Source: Lyngbya sp. CCAP 1446/10
GTDB taxonomy: Bacteria; Cyanobacteriota; Cyanobacteriia; Cyanobacteriales; Microcoleaceae
Assembly (NCBI RefSeq): GCF_026130175.1
Contig: NZ_JAIGNI010000059.1
Coordinates: 1 to 36,408, forward strand
Direction of reading: 5' to 3'
Length of the DNA: 36,408 bases
Both the position numbers and the translations under genes were made by a program. Below the pieces are notes generated by a model. That model was not told the origin of the DNA. It saw only the letters and a list, made by a program, of their open reading frames with translations, and ran no database searches. Shown here piece by piece: positions 25,342 through 33,817 of the stretch; positions within the stretch are counted from its first letter, which is position 1; every line of letters starts with the position of its first letter.

Positions 25342-26571
25342 ATGGCACGCGCAAAATTTGAACGGACTAAACCCCACGTAAACATCGGCACCATCGGTCA
25401 CGTTGACCACGGCAAAACAACTTTGACCGCGGCGATTACGATGACTCTTTCTGCACTGGGTCAGGCTAAGGGTAAAAACTACGCCGACATCGACGCTGCG
25501 CCAGAAGAAAAAGCACGCGGTATTACAATTAATACCGCTCACGTAGAATACGAAACTACAGGTCGCCACTACGCTCACGTAGACTGTCCCGGACACGCTG
25601 ACTATGTGAAGAACATGATCACCGGTGCTGCTCAAATGGACGGCGGCATCCTAGTAGTGTCAGCAGCAGATGGCCCCATGCCTCAAACTCGCGAACACAT
25701 CCTGCTAGCTAAGCAAGTTGGCGTTCCCAGCTTGGTTGTCTTCTTGAACAAGGAAGACATGGTGGATGACGCTGAACTGTTGGAATTGGTAGAAATGGAA
25801 GTTCGTGAACTGTTGAGTTCCTACGATTTTCCTGGCGATGACATCCCCATCGTGACCGGTTCGGGATTGAAAGCTCTCGAAGCGATGCTTGCTAATCCCA
25901 AAACCAAACAAGGCGAGAATGAGTGGGTTGACAAGATTTACAAGCTGATGGAATCAGTGGATTCTTACATCCCTACTCCAGAACGCGAAATTGATAAGCC
26001 TTTCTTGATGGCTGTAGAAGACGTATTCTCGATTACTGGTCGGGGTACTGTGGCGACTGGTCGGATTGAACGTGGCAAAGTCAAAGTCGGCGAAACAGTC
26101 GAAATTATTGGTCTTAAGGACACTCGCAGCACTACGGTGACTGGTGTGGAAATGTTCACCAAGTCCTTGGAGGAAGGCTTGGCCGGCGACAACGTGGGTC
26201 TACTTCTCCGGGGTATTTTGAAGGCTGATATTGAAAGAGGCATGGTAATTGCCAAGCCGAAGAGCATCTTGCCTCACACTCAGTTTGAATCTGAAGTGTA
26301 CATTCTGAAAAAAGAAGAAGGCGGCCGTCACACGCCCTTTTTCTCTGGCTACCGCCCTCAATTCTACGTCCGTACAACTGACGTAACTGGTACAATCATG
26401 CAGTTCACTGCTGATGATGGTACGGAAGCTGAAATGGTGATGCCTGGTGACCGGATCAAAATGACTGTTGATCTGATTCACCCGATCGCGATCGAACAAG
26501 GAATGCGCTTCGCTATCCGCGAAGGTGGCCGTACAGTCGGCGCCGGCGTTGTTTCCAAAATCCTCAAGTAG
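25342..26571 (+). CDS. tuf: Elongation factor Tu
   Basis: A 409-residue GTPase that delivers aminoacyl-tRNA to the ribosomal A site. Domain 1 motifs are [15 protein letters not shown] (P-loop), the [15 protein letters not shown] switch region, [21 protein letters not shown] and [10 protein letters not shown] (G4). Domains 2 and 3 follow, with [37 protein letters not shown] and [11 protein letters not shown] at the end. The 409 residues match the typical cyanobacterial length, which is about 15 longer than E. coli. AAGGAAC precedes the ATG. It ends with a strong terminator, so rpsJ downstream probably needs its own promoter or read-through. Confidence 0.99.
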   Translation: MARAKFERTKPHVNIGTIGHVDHGKTTLTAAITMTLSALGQAKGKNYADIDAAPEEKARGITINTAHVEYETTGRHYAHVDCPGHADYVKNMITGAAQMDGGILVVSAADGPMPQTREHILLAKQVGVPSLVVFLNKEDMVDDAELLELVEMEVRELLSSYDFPGDDIPIVTGSGLKALEAMLANPKTKQGENEWVDKIYKLMESVDSYIPTPEREIDKPFLMAVEDVFSITGRGTVATGRIERGKVKVGETVEIIGLKDTRSTTVTGVEMFTKSLEEGLAGDNVGLLLRGILKADIERGMVIAKPKSILPHTQFESEVYILKKEEGGRHTPFFSGYRPQFYVRTTDVTGTIMQFTADDGTEAEMVMPGDRIKMTVDLIHPIAIEQGMRFAIREGGRTVGAGVVSKILK

Positions 26572-26588
26572 GAATCCGCTAACGCTTT

Positions 26589-26634
26589 AAATAGCAGAAA
26601 AGCCTAATTAAATTTAGTGGCTTTTCTGCTATTT
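26589..26634 (+). terminator. Rho-independent terminator after tuf
   Basis: A perfect 16-bp stem (26589-26604 with 26619-26634, AAATAGCAGAAAAGCC in the left arm) around a 14-base loop. It begins 18 bases after the tuf stop codon. The A/U-rich ends of the arms supply the U-tract. Confidence 0.88.
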
Positions 26635-26821
26635 ATTGATGAGTCATCAGTCAGTCGATTTGAGATTTTAGATTGATGTGCAACATTCAATCTGGATATT
26701 CAACAGCAGTCTAAAATTTTAGGATATCCACGACTAAAGTCGGAGAAGACCGTTTTTGGGCATGGTCATTAGTCCGCAGTTAGTTGTTAGCAAAAAAACA
26801 ACTAACAATTGACAAGTGAAA

Positions 26822-26870
26822 ACTAATGACTAATGACTACTGACTACTGACTACTGACTCCTGACTCCTG
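26822..26870. repeat. Heptamer array upstream of rpsJ (ACTACTG type)
   Basis: Seven units: ACTAATG x2, ACTACTG x3, ACTCCTG x2, followed by ACTAACA. It sits in the tuf-rpsJ gap, 45 bases before the rpsJ start. ACTACTG is the reverse complement of CAGTAGT, the unit of the large array after rpsJ. Confidence 0.88.
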
Positions 26871-26915
26871 ACTAACAACTAAAAACAAACTGAACCTAGA
26901 AAATTCAACAAAAAA

Positions 26916-27233
26916 ATGGCAACTATTCCACAGCAAAAAATCCGCATTCGCCTCAAAGCTTTCGATCGCCGAATTCTAGACGCATCTTGCGAAAAGATTG
27001 TAGATACAGCAAATCGGACAGCCGCCACTGCGATCGGCCCGATTCCCCTACCGACAAAACGACGGATTTATTGCTTGCTGCGATCACCACACGTAGACAA
27101 AGATTCTCGCGAACACTTTGAAACCCGCACGCACCGTCGCATTATCGACATTCACCAGCCTTCTGCTAAAACAATTGACGCTTTGATGAAACTGGATTTG
27201 CCAGCCGGTGTAGATATCGAAGTTAAGCTGTAG
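26916..27233 (+). CDS. rpsJ: 30S ribosomal protein S10
   Basis: A 105-residue S10, a component of the 30S head that also serves as NusE in transcription antitermination. The opening [29 protein letters not shown] and the [16 protein letters not shown] loop (here [33 protein letters not shown]) are conserved. The C-terminus [33 protein letters not shown] matches the family. Length is normal for cyanobacteria. It follows tuf as in the standard cyanobacterial str operon, but is separated from it by a terminator and a heptamer array, so it may be transcribed alone. Confidence 0.98.
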   Translation: MATIPQQKIRIRLKAFDRRILDASCEKIVDTANRTAATAIGPIPLPTKRRIYCLLRSPHVDKDSREHFETRTHRRIIDIHQPSAKTIDALMKLDLPAGVDIEVKL

Positions 27234-27254
27234 ATTGACGGATTTTAAACGCAG

Positions 27255-27292
27255 AAAGAAGGAACAATGGAAAAATACATTGTTCCTTCTTT
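27255..27292 (+). terminator. Rho-independent terminator after rpsJ
   Basis: A 15-bp perfect stem (AAAGAAGGAACAATG, 27255-27269, pairing with 27278-27292) around an eight-base loop, with TT and a GTTG run following. It starts 21 bases after the rpsJ stop codon. Confidence 0.9.
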
Positions 27293-27311
27293 TTGTTGAA
27301 AGTGCGATCAA

Positions 27312-27416
27312 CAGTAGTCAGTAGTCAGTAGTCAGTAGTCAGTAGTCAGTAGTCAGTAGTCAGTAGTCAGTAGTCAGTAGTCAGTAGTCAGTAGTCAGTA
27401 GTCAGTAGTCAGTAGT
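27312..27416. repeat. Heptamer tandem array, CAGTAGT x15
   Basis: Fifteen perfect copies of CAGTAGT (105 bases), the longest array in the window. It starts 20 bases after the rpsJ terminator and degrades into TAGTGG. Perfect copies suggest recent expansion or ongoing turnover by slippage. Confidence 0.96.
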
Positions 27417-27722
27417 TAGTGGTTTGTAAGTAAATCGCTCCAATTAAACGTAAAATTTTATCGATCAGCGGCCATCAAACAAATGGTCATTGTAAAGTGG
27501 CTTTCATAGCCTGTAACATAGTTAATTAAGCAAAAACATAATTTTTATCATTTTTAAAGGTATGACGGCTTGTTCAAGCTGGCAGCAGTTGCTGAGAGGA
27601 TTGGCGATCGCCCGCAGTTGATCCCGAAGACCCTGCAAAAGCCCGATCGCTCCCGCCCCAGAATTACTCAAATCAGTTAAAGTAAGAAAAAGAAGCGCAA
27701 GTACCGTCACCTTTGAGCGACA

Positions 27723-28364
27723 ATGGCATCCTCCTCCTCTGTAGCAGTTCGCGAACTCCCCCTATTTCCATTGCCGGAAGTGGTTCTATTTCCAGGTAGA
27801 CCGCTGCCGCTGCAAATTTTCGAGTTTCGCTATCGAATCATGATGAATACGATTCTTGAGGGCGATCGCCGTTTCGGTGTACTCATGTGGGACCCCAACC
27901 AAAACAAAGTCTCAGCCGTTGGCTGTTGCGCCGAAGTGATTCACTGTCAGCGCCTCCCGGACGATCGCATGAAAATCATGACTCTCGGACAGCAGCGGTT
28001 CCGAGTCCTCGATGCCGTTCGGGAAAAACCCTATTTAGTCGGTTTAGTAGAATGGATTGAAGACGAACCGCCGCAAAAAGACCTCCGATCTTTGGGCAAA
28101 GAAGTCGAACAACTGCTGAGAGATGTAGTTCGCCTGTCTAGCAAATTGATGGATCAGCCGATCGACCTACCGGATGACATTCCCAGTTTGCCCACAGAAC
28201 TGTCATACTGGGTAGCCAGCTATCTTTACGGTGCAGCGACAGAACAGCAAACTCTTTTAGAATTGCAAGATACAGCAGCGAGATTGGAACGCGAAACCGA
28301 AATTTTGACCTCTACTCGCAATCACTTGGCAGCAAGGACTGTACTGAAAGATACGCTCAAATAG
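27723..28364 (+). CDS. Lon substrate-binding (LON N-terminal) domain protein
   Basis: A 213-residue protein made of the LON N-terminal substrate-binding domain without the AAA+ and protease parts. The opening VRELPLFPLPEVVLFPGRPLPLQIFEFRYRIMM matches the first beta strands of Lon-N. EGDRRFGVLM and a C-terminal four-helix bundle (LPTELSYWVASYLYGAATEQQTLLEL) complete the fold. Stand-alone members are widespread in cyanobacteria and may act as adaptors or chaperone-like factors; no catalytic residues are present. ATG at 27723 after a long AT-rich gap. It is monocistronic. Confidence 0.92.
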   Translation: MASSSSVAVRELPLFPLPEVVLFPGRPLPLQIFEFRYRIMMNTILEGDRRFGVLMWDPNQNKVSAVGCCAEVIHCQRLPDDRMKIMTLGQQRFRVLDAVREKPYLVGLVEWIEDEPPQKDLRSLGKEVEQLLRDVVRLSSKLMDQPIDLPDDIPSLPTELSYWVASYLYGAATEQQTLLELQDTAARLERETEILTSTRNHLAARTVLKDTLK

Positions 28365-28505
28365 GGAATTAGCGCAGGCAAAAAGTACGATCGGTTTTGC
28401 CTGCATTGAAGCCAAAATTACACACAAATCATACTATTTTCGATTTTAGATTTTCGCATTGGAGATTAAATAATTGAGAATTAATAGACCTTTTACAAAA
28501 ATATC

Positions 28506-28571
28506 TAGGAACGGGCAAGATGCCCGTTCCACAGAAAAATTTATTGTTGTGGAACGGGCATCTTGCCCGTT
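28506..28571. repeat. Perfect 25-bp inverted repeat, nested palindrome
   Basis: The arms 28506-28530 and 28547-28571 are exact reverse complements with a 16-base spacer. Each arm holds a near-palindrome, GGAACGGGCA-AGA-TGCCCGTTCC. The layout (25-bp nested palindromic arms) is the same as at 18243-18301 but the sequence is unrelated. It lies 11 bases before the next gene start. Confidence 0.9.
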
Positions 28572-28581
28572 CCAAAATTAG

Positions 28582-29520
28582 ATGCTTGTGTCACAAAATC
28601 TCGACCAACCGAAACCATACGATGCAGTTAGAGGAGGTCAACTGCCACCTCCTGTGGGCGGTGTCGTGCTCGGCGGATTAGCCGGAGTTAAACATCGGCT
28701 GTCTAGTTCTGTTAGCGAACATCGCATTGCCGCCCTCAAGGAAGCTTTGAATTACGGCGATGCAGGCTTAAAAATAGCGATCGAGATTTGTCAAACCGAA
28801 ACAGGGCCTGTGCAGCGGGCGGCCTGCGATTTGCTGCGAGAAAGGCTGAGTGCGATCGCCCGCGAAAAATTACAGGCCTTTGTACCTGCAACTTTAGATT
28901 CCGAAACAGGGGCAGACAGGACTCAAAAAATCTTAAATAACTCACCGAGTGCAGTCTCAGAAAAAAGTATCGATCGACAGTTGTCAGAAGCACAGTTAAT
29001 ATTTGAGACAATTATGCAGCAAATGCAACCAAATTTGTTGCTGTTAGAAGCATTAGTCGCCTCTGTAGAACGCGAAGAATTTACCAGCGAACTGATGAAT
29101 CTTTGGGAGTTGTTAATCTCAGAAATTCAGGAACTTCTCAAAGAACTGCGTCAGGCTGTTGGCAGTGCGATTTCCGCCCAACTCCGCATTCAGTGGCAGT
29201 ACAATCAAGCTGAATCTCAAGCCAATCAGTGGCAGCAGCGAGCTTTGCTAGCTCTTCAGAAAGGCGATGAAAATGTGGTTCGCCAGGCCTGGGTTCGGAA
29301 GCAGATCGAGTTAGATAAGGTAGCAGAACTAAAAATTGATTTAGACGACCAAACTGTGCGAGTAGAAACTCTCAACCGCAACTTGCTAGCTTTGGAAAGT
29401 AAGATTGCTGAAGCTAATTCTAAAAAAGAGATTCTGAAGATGCAGCTTCATTTTGCCAAGGTACAGGAGCAAATTAACTGCACTTTCAGCCAAATGAATA
29501 ATATATTTTTTCGTCCTTAG
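28582..29520 (+). CDS. Helical N-terminal module fused to a PspA/IM30-like coiled coil
   Basis: A 312-residue protein. Residues 15-80 carry a motif I recall from N-termini of cyanobacterial repeat proteins: DAVRGGQLPPPVGGVVLGG, then LAGVKHRL, HRIAALKEALNYGDAGLKIAIEICQTE and a HEAT-like helix pair (VQRAACDLLRERL). A variable linker (about 85-140) follows. The rest (about 145-312) is a long helical domain, with the coiled-coil pattern of PspA/IM30/Vipp1: QWQQRALLALQKGDENVVRQAWVRKQIELDKVAELK, then LDDQTVRVETLNRNLLALESKIAEANSKKEIL. Vipp1 maintains thylakoid and plasma membranes. Here the coil may serve membrane remodelling while the N-terminal module recruits a partner. The PspA likeness is moderate, from pattern only. 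An ATG at 28582 lies just behind the hairpin. Confidence 0.65.
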   Translation: MLVSQNLDQPKPYDAVRGGQLPPPVGGVVLGGLAGVKHRLSSSVSEHRIAALKEALNYGDAGLKIAIEICQTETGPVQRAACDLLRERLSAIAREKLQAFVPATLDSETGADRTQKILNNSPSAVSEKSIDRQLSEAQLIFETIMQQMQPNLLLLEALVASVEREEFTSELMNLWELLISEIQELLKELRQAVGSAISAQLRIQWQYNQAESQANQWQQRALLALQKGDENVVRQAWVRKQIELDKVAELKIDLDDQTVRVETLNRNLLALESKIAEANSKKEILKMQLHFAKVQEQINCTFSQMNNIFFRP

Positions 29521-29553
29521 TTGTGGAATTCTGCGCGTATATATTGCGTAATT

Positions 29554-30198
29554 TCAGAGTTGTCTGATGCAAAACTGAATCGCTCCGCTTAAATTTGTTG
29601 CCTTATCAAATTTAGCGCCTTCGAGCTTAGCACCGCATAAAAAGGCTCCGCTCAAATTAGCACCGCGCAAGTCAGCTTCTGTCAAATCGGCGCCCTGAAG
29701 ATTAGCTTCATACAACAATGCTCCTTTCAGGTTAGCCTGTTTTAGACTTGCTCCCCGCAGTTTTGCTTCGCTTAGATTGGCTTCTCTGAGGTCTGTATTG
29801 TCCAAGCAAGCATCAATGAGGTTGGCTTCGATTAGGTTTGCCCGGTACAATGAAGCCCCGCTCAAATCAACACCAATCATTTTGCTGTCGCTCAAATTGG
29901 CGTTTTTCAGGTTTGCCTCAATCATGTCAGCTCCTGTCAATCTGGAAAAAGTTAGATTTGCTCCAGTCAAATCGGCCGCCTTTAGTTTGGTCATTACCAG
30001 GCAAGCATTTTTGAGGTTGGCACCTATTAAGTTCGCCCAACTTAGGTCTGCCGAAGCTAAATTGATTTCTTTCAAAATGGCACAAGCCAGATTAATATGA
30101 ATCAAGAAAGCTTCTCGCAAAGAAGCCTCTTTCAAGTTGGTTTCATGAAAGTCTCTTTCTCCGGCTGCATATCGCTTCAGAAGTTCATCCGCATTCAT
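29554..30198 (-). CDS. Pentapeptide-repeat protein
   Basis: A 214-residue protein consisting of about 35 tandem pentapeptide repeats of the A(D/N)Lxx type (LREANLSEAKLRGASLKQANL and similar), after a short helical start (MNADELLKRYAAGERDFHETNL). Such repeats fold into a right-handed quadrilateral beta helix. Some members mimic DNA and inhibit gyrase, and many in cyanobacteria have no known role. There is no signal peptide, so it is probably cytosolic, and it has no fused effector domain. Its start precedes the pheA stop by 29 bases in the direction of transcription, so the two are probably one operon, with pheA first. Confidence 0.93.
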   Translation of the reverse strand: MNADELLKRYAAGERDFHETNLKEASLREAFLIHINLACAILKEINLASADLSWANLIGANLKNACLVMTKLKAADLTGANLTFSRLTGADMIEANLKNANLSDSKMIGVDLSGASLYRANLIEANLIDACLDNTDLREANLSEAKLRGASLKQANLKGALLYEANLQGADLTEADLRGANLSGAFLCGAKLEGAKFDKATNLSGAIQFCIRQL

Positions 30199-30227
30199 CT
30201 GGCTAGCCTCCTAAGTTGTATTTAAAA

Positions 30228-31175
30228 TTATACTACTGACAGTACAGTGTAACACCCAAAGATTTTTAAAGTTTCCGTGTGTTTTTTTAGCTCTTCTAGT
30301 GCCGATCGCACTAATGTAGAACAAGCATCCGCTTCAACGTCCATAAAGAAAATATATTCTCCGAGCGATCGCTTAGTCGGCCGAGATTCAATCCGACTTA
30401 AGTTAATACCGCGACTGGCAAATACTTGTAAAGGTTTTACCAGTGTTCCCGGCATATTTGCAGGTACGCTAAAAGCTAGTGATGTGTGAGTACAATTGGA
30501 CGGTAAAGCATCAAGGATCAATGTAGCAGCAGATTTGGTGATGGATTTGATCAATGATTCATCGGCGGCTTCTGGGTTGCCAATTTCTCCTGCATTCGGG
30601 CCGAGTATCCAAAATCGAGTGTAATTGTCGGGATAATCATTAATCGGGCTCGCTAGCACGGGCAATTTGTAGAGTTCGGCGGCTCTGGGCGAAGAGATTG
30701 CCGCTATACTACTATCTTCCAGGTACTGCAACGCTTCCGTGGTTGAATTGGCTGGGATCAACTGAGCCTCCGGGATAAACTCGGCCAACCACAACTGACA
30801 CTGAGCTAGGGCTTGCGGGTGAGAGTAAACTTTTTGAATCTCGTTAAAACTTTGAGCATTTGACAGCAGCGCGTGGGAAATCGGCAAAACCAGGGCGTGT
30901 TTAATGCGCAGTGTATCCAGTCGCCACAGGGTATCTAGGGTAACAGTCACGCTACCTTCGATCGAATTTTCCACCGGCACAATTGAAAAATCAACCTGTC
31001 CAGAGGCAGATGCTTCTAGTGCCTGAGAAATGGTTGAATAAGGACACAGGGTGCATTCGGAGTTAGTTTCTTGGCTCAGCCACTTGGCATAAGATAGAGC
31101 GGCTGTTTCTGCATTAGTACCTATAGGGCCGAGATGTGCGATCGTCTTCGAGGGCTTCGCTAAGGAAATTTTCAT
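30228..31175 (-). CDS. pheA: Prephenate dehydratase
   Basis: Decarboxylates and dehydrates prephenate to phenylpyruvate in phenylalanine synthesis. The 315 residues have the periplasmic-binding-protein-like catalytic domain (LGPIGTNAETAAL; SIVPVENSIEGSV; the NYTRFWIL motif with its catalytic Thr-Arg-Phe). An ACT regulatory domain follows (about 235-315, SLAFSVPANMPGTLVKPLQVF, then INLSRIESRPTK) that binds phenylalanine for feedback. No chorismate mutase is fused. I use the ATG at 31175, which starts at the family N-terminus; the TTG 18 codons upstream has no family sequence. It shares the shikimate-derived pathway with aroA in this window but is not linked in an operon with it. Confidence 0.95.
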   Translation of the reverse strand: MKISLAKPSKTIAHLGPIGTNAETAALSYAKWLSQETNSECTLCPYSTISQALEASASGQVDFSIVPVENSIEGSVTVTLDTLWRLDTLRIKHALVLPISHALLSNAQSFNEIQKVYSHPQALAQCQLWLAEFIPEAQLIPANSTTEALQYLEDSSIAAISSPRAAELYKLPVLASPINDYPDNYTRFWILGPNAGEIGNPEAADESLIKSITKSAATLILDALPSNCTHTSLAFSVPANMPGTLVKPLQVFASRGINLSRIESRPTKRSLGEYIFFMDVEADACSTLVRSALEELKKHTETLKIFGCYTVLSVV

Positions 31176-31386
31176 AATAATCGGTAATTTTACGTTACAA
31201 ATGTTTGCTTTACTCTCATCAGCGAGCAAGTATGATGAAAAAATTAGTGATGTACCGAAAGCTTTTATCCGTTATTTCTCGGATGACATTGCCTGAGTGT
31301 GCGAGTTAACCCGCAACTCATATCACCTAAAAAAAGTTATAGTTTATTAAGATATGCTTACGAATCCTATATATTGATATCTTCTC

Positions 31387-31965
31387 ATGTATATACGCTT
31401 TAATGCTTTCCAATCCATTGAGATCGCCGTACCAGATGAACGGGTTCCCATTCAACATTATCTGCGCCAGCCGAGGCGACTGGTGAACGCTCTGGTCGAT
31501 CGCACTCGCACAGAGCAACTTAGCGATGACTGTTTCCGCCTGAAAATGCGGCCGTTACAATTTATGATGCTGAGCATTCAACCCACAGTAGACATGAGAG
31601 TGTGGGCGCAGTCGGACGGCACAATCAATTTGGAGTCCGTCGCCTGCGAAATTCTCGGCGTGGATTATATAAACGATCGCTTTGCTCTCAATCTTAAAGG
31701 AAAGCTTTATGTGCACCAAAGTAGCGGGGTAGCATACTTGAAGGGAAAAGCGGATTTGGAAGTGCAAGTAGAGCTACCACCACCGTTTTGGCTGACGCCC
31801 AAATCGATTTTAGAAGCAACGGGCAACGGTTTGCTCAAGAGCGTGCTGCTGAGCGTCAAACAGCGGTTGATGTACCAGTTACTTTTAGATTATCGCCGGT
31901 GGGCAAGCAACGAAACTGAGTTAATATCGAGTGATATTCCTCAAATCTTGTCTTTAGAAGGTTGA
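31387..31965 (+). CDS. DUF1997 family protein
   Basis: A 192-residue soluble protein with the DUF1997 pattern of cyanobacteria and plastids. It has an opening beta strand, PDERVPIQHYLRQPRRLVNAL, and a later strand-rich core (MRPLQFMMLSIQPTVDMRVWA; CEILGVDYINDRFALNLKGKLY). It ends in amphipathic helices (FWLTPKSILEATGNGLLKSVLLSVKQRLMYQLLLDYRRW). The fold resembles SRPBCC-type lipid or ligand-binding proteins, an inference. No catalytic motif. It is divergent from pheA with a 211-base gap. The function is unknown. Confidence 0.82.
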   Translation: MYIRFNAFQSIEIAVPDERVPIQHYLRQPRRLVNALVDRTRTEQLSDDCFRLKMRPLQFMMLSIQPTVDMRVWAQSDGTINLESVACEILGVDYINDRFALNLKGKLYVHQSSGVAYLKGKADLEVQVELPPPFWLTPKSILEATGNGLLKSVLLSVKQRLMYQLLLDYRRWASNETELISSDIPQILSLEG

Positions 31966-32027
31966 TTTCGTACTAGAGAATCTGTAGACTTGCATGGCAT
32001 TGCCCTCGCTCTCAATTCTTGAAATCA

Positions 32028-32066
32028 TCTGCGTTTATCTGCGTTTATCTGTGTTTATCTGCGGTT
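32028..32066. repeat. Short tandem repeat, ATCTGCGTTT type
   Basis: Three to four imperfect copies of a 10-11 base unit (ATCTGCGTTT, ATCTGTGTTT), ending in ATCTGCGG, lie after the DUF1997 gene. The unit length is not seven, so it is a different class from the heptamer arrays. The role is unknown. Confidence 0.65.
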
Positions 32067-32221
32067 GACCCGCTCTATTAAATATTTATGCAATTCGTTT
32101 TATGAATTAATGTATAGGTATATTTGGGCAAAAATCAGCCCAATTGCCCAGATATTAGTTAGATGATCGAATTGTGCTGAAGCTTTGTTGGAGTTTGCGA
32201 GCAGGCATAGATACCGGCCGG

Positions 32222-32680
32222 TCAGTCAAGATCGATTTGAGTCAGCGCTCCATGTTCATAGTCTTCGATGATTCCCCCAGTCTGAGACCAAGTAGTTGAG
32301 TTTTCTTTTGAAACTTCGTCCTTTTTGTCGGCGAGTTCAGAATGTGGCGGCCGAGTTATTTTGGTCGGTGGGACAGTCGTCGCGCCCACGCGAATCCTGA
32401 TTTTCGGCCCGGAATTGCCCAAGCGAATCGTCATCCCGTCCGCTAATGAAACCTGAGCGATCGGTCTATCATCTACATAAGTGCCGTTAGCGCCAAAATT
32501 AATAATTTCCCAGCCATAAGGGTGATTCCACAGCTCTACGTGGTGGCGGGAAACTACAGCGCTGTAAATAATTACATCATTGTCGTTCGATCGACCGATC
32601 CGAACCACCGATTCGGATTCAAAACACCAACTTTGAACCGGGACAGACTGGATAGGATGTAGCAGAGTTAAGGTGATCAC
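32222..32680 (-). CDS. FHA-domain protein A
   Basis: A 152-residue protein with an N-terminal FHA phosphothreonine-binding domain: VRIGRSNDNDVII (Gly-Arg for the phosphate), AVVSRHHVEL (Ser-Arg-His) and FGANGTYVDDRPI (Asn-Gly). The C-terminal 50 residues are Pro/Lys/Asp-rich and probably disordered. I start at the GTG at 32680, because the paralogue at 33818-34315 begins with the same MIxLTLLHPxQS phrase from a GTG; the TTG eight codons earlier adds MRWSVKTS with no counterpart. It is 343 bases beyond the PRC-barrel gene. No kinase is nearby. Confidence 0.88.
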   Translation of the reverse strand: MITLTLLHPIQSVPVQSWCFESESVVRIGRSNDNDVIIYSAVVSRHHVELWNHPYGWEIINFGANGTYVDDRPIAQVSLADGMTIRLGNSGPKIRIRVGATTVPPTKITRPPHSELADKKDEVSKENSTTWSQTGGIIEDYEHGALTQIDLD

Positions 32681-33023
32681 TGATGTTTTGACACTCCACC
32701 GCAAGACAGAAACGGGGATAATTCAAGAGCTAATTTTTGGGATAAAACCGCAAAAAATTTGATAATTAAAGGCGTTATCAGTCCGACGCTACTCATTCTA
32801 GATGAAATAATAGTTGGTTGTATCAAACAGCATAGGTCTTTTTGAGTTGCTAACATTTTCCTTATTGATGCAATACGTTTAAAATACAATGCTTTGAGTA
32901 GCGGTGGAATTCCTCGCACAGAAAGCCTCAATCTCCTACGAAAATACCGATCGACCTTCCTGGTACGGGCCGCCCCAAAAATGCGATCGGCAAGTAGCAG
33001 CTTTCTCGATCAGGGAGGCCACA
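32681..33023. other. Gap between the FHA A and PRC-barrel genes
   Basis: A 343-base region with no supported gene. Small frames on both strands (32677-32931 minus, 32894-33127 plus) overlap known genes or look non-coding. The promoter of the FHA A gene could lie here. No hairpin of note. Confidence 0.45.
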
Positions 33024-33761
33024 CTAAGAGGGCAAATCGGACTCTGGCGGTTGTGCCGGATCTGGCGGTACAGATTCATCCCTTTGCCGCTTCAACTCTG
33101 CCACTTTTTCTTGAGCTACATCCCTGACTTCTAGAGCTTTATCTTGAATTTTCCCCGCCAGATTTCGAGCGCCCCGCTTCACGCCAGCCACATTTTTGAT
33201 AGTTTTGTCGAAATCTTCCTGTAAAAACTCTGCTACGATCCCGACTTTGTGGTGCAGTCCCTCCGCATACTGCACCGGTTCCGATACAGTAGCCTCAGAG
33301 ACGATCGCCCGCTTGCTGCCGATGGTCGAAATAGCTGCCACCGGCAGCAAGTAAATCCCGTCTAAAACGCCGCGCCAGCCGCTCGATTTAAACAGGTAAT
33401 CGGTAACAGAACCAGTGCGGACATCAAATAGGTAGTCAACCACCGTACCCGCCTTATTTCCTGCATCCGTGAGCACCTCAAGCCCGATCGGACAAACAGC
33501 TTGTTCCGGCTGATGCAATTCCGGGAGTTCCGGGTTAATCGTCACAAAAACATTTTCGCCCACCGTATCAACTTGCGCCCAAGCGAACCAGGTTTTTTTG
33601 CTGCCCAAAAGTCCCGACTTGCAAGTAAAGCCGATCGCCCGCTGGGAGTGAGGATCGAGCCAAAGCCGATCCACCCTGCCGACCTCTTCCGCCGTGCGGC
33701 GGTCGATCGTGCGACGGTTGAGCAGCGAACTGCGCCTAACAATCTGTTGTGATGTACTCAT
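33024..33761 (-). CDS. PRC-barrel domain protein
   Basis: A 245-residue protein with two PRC-barrel-like modules. The first is at about 10-85 (RRTIDRRTAEEVGRVDRLWLDPHSQRAIGFTC) and the second at about 90-165 (PIGLEVLTDAGNKAGTVVDYLFDVRTGSVTDYLFKSSG). A helical, charged tail follows (FDKTIKNVAGVKRGARNLAGKIQDKALEVRDVAQEKVAELK) with a Pro-rich end. PRC barrels occur in photosynthetic reaction-centre H subunits and in RimM, and bind RNA, ribosomal proteins or membrane partners. The tail may form a coiled coil. The gene is inside a run of FHA genes, 56 bases after the FHA B gene. Confidence 0.88.
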   Translation of the reverse strand: MSTSQQIVRRSSLLNRRTIDRRTAEEVGRVDRLWLDPHSQRAIGFTCKSGLLGSKKTWFAWAQVDTVGENVFVTINPELPELHQPEQAVCPIGLEVLTDAGNKAGTVVDYLFDVRTGSVTDYLFKSSGWRGVLDGIYLLPVAAISTIGSKRAIVSEATVSEPVQYAEGLHHKVGIVAEFLQEDFDKTIKNVAGVKRGARNLAGKIQDKALEVRDVAQEKVAELKRQRDESVPPDPAQPPESDLPS

Positions 33762-33817
33762 AAATAAACTCCTGAGTGCCAGCGAGAGAAAAATGTCGAT
33801 CGTCCAAAGATGCCGAT

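Noticed and set aside
27312..27416. CAGTAGT array as a CRISPR
   Set aside because: It is a contiguous 7-base tandem repeat without spacers, and there are no cas genes nearby.
27522..27710. 62-codon minus-strand frame before the LON-domain gene
   Set aside because: It lies in the divergent promoter gap with no start signal and no recognisable product.
32677..32931. 84-codon minus-strand frame between the FHA A and PRC genes
   Set aside because: It runs into the start of the FHA A gene, is rich in Leu, Ile and Ser without a pattern, and has no ribosome-binding site. I treat it as non-coding.
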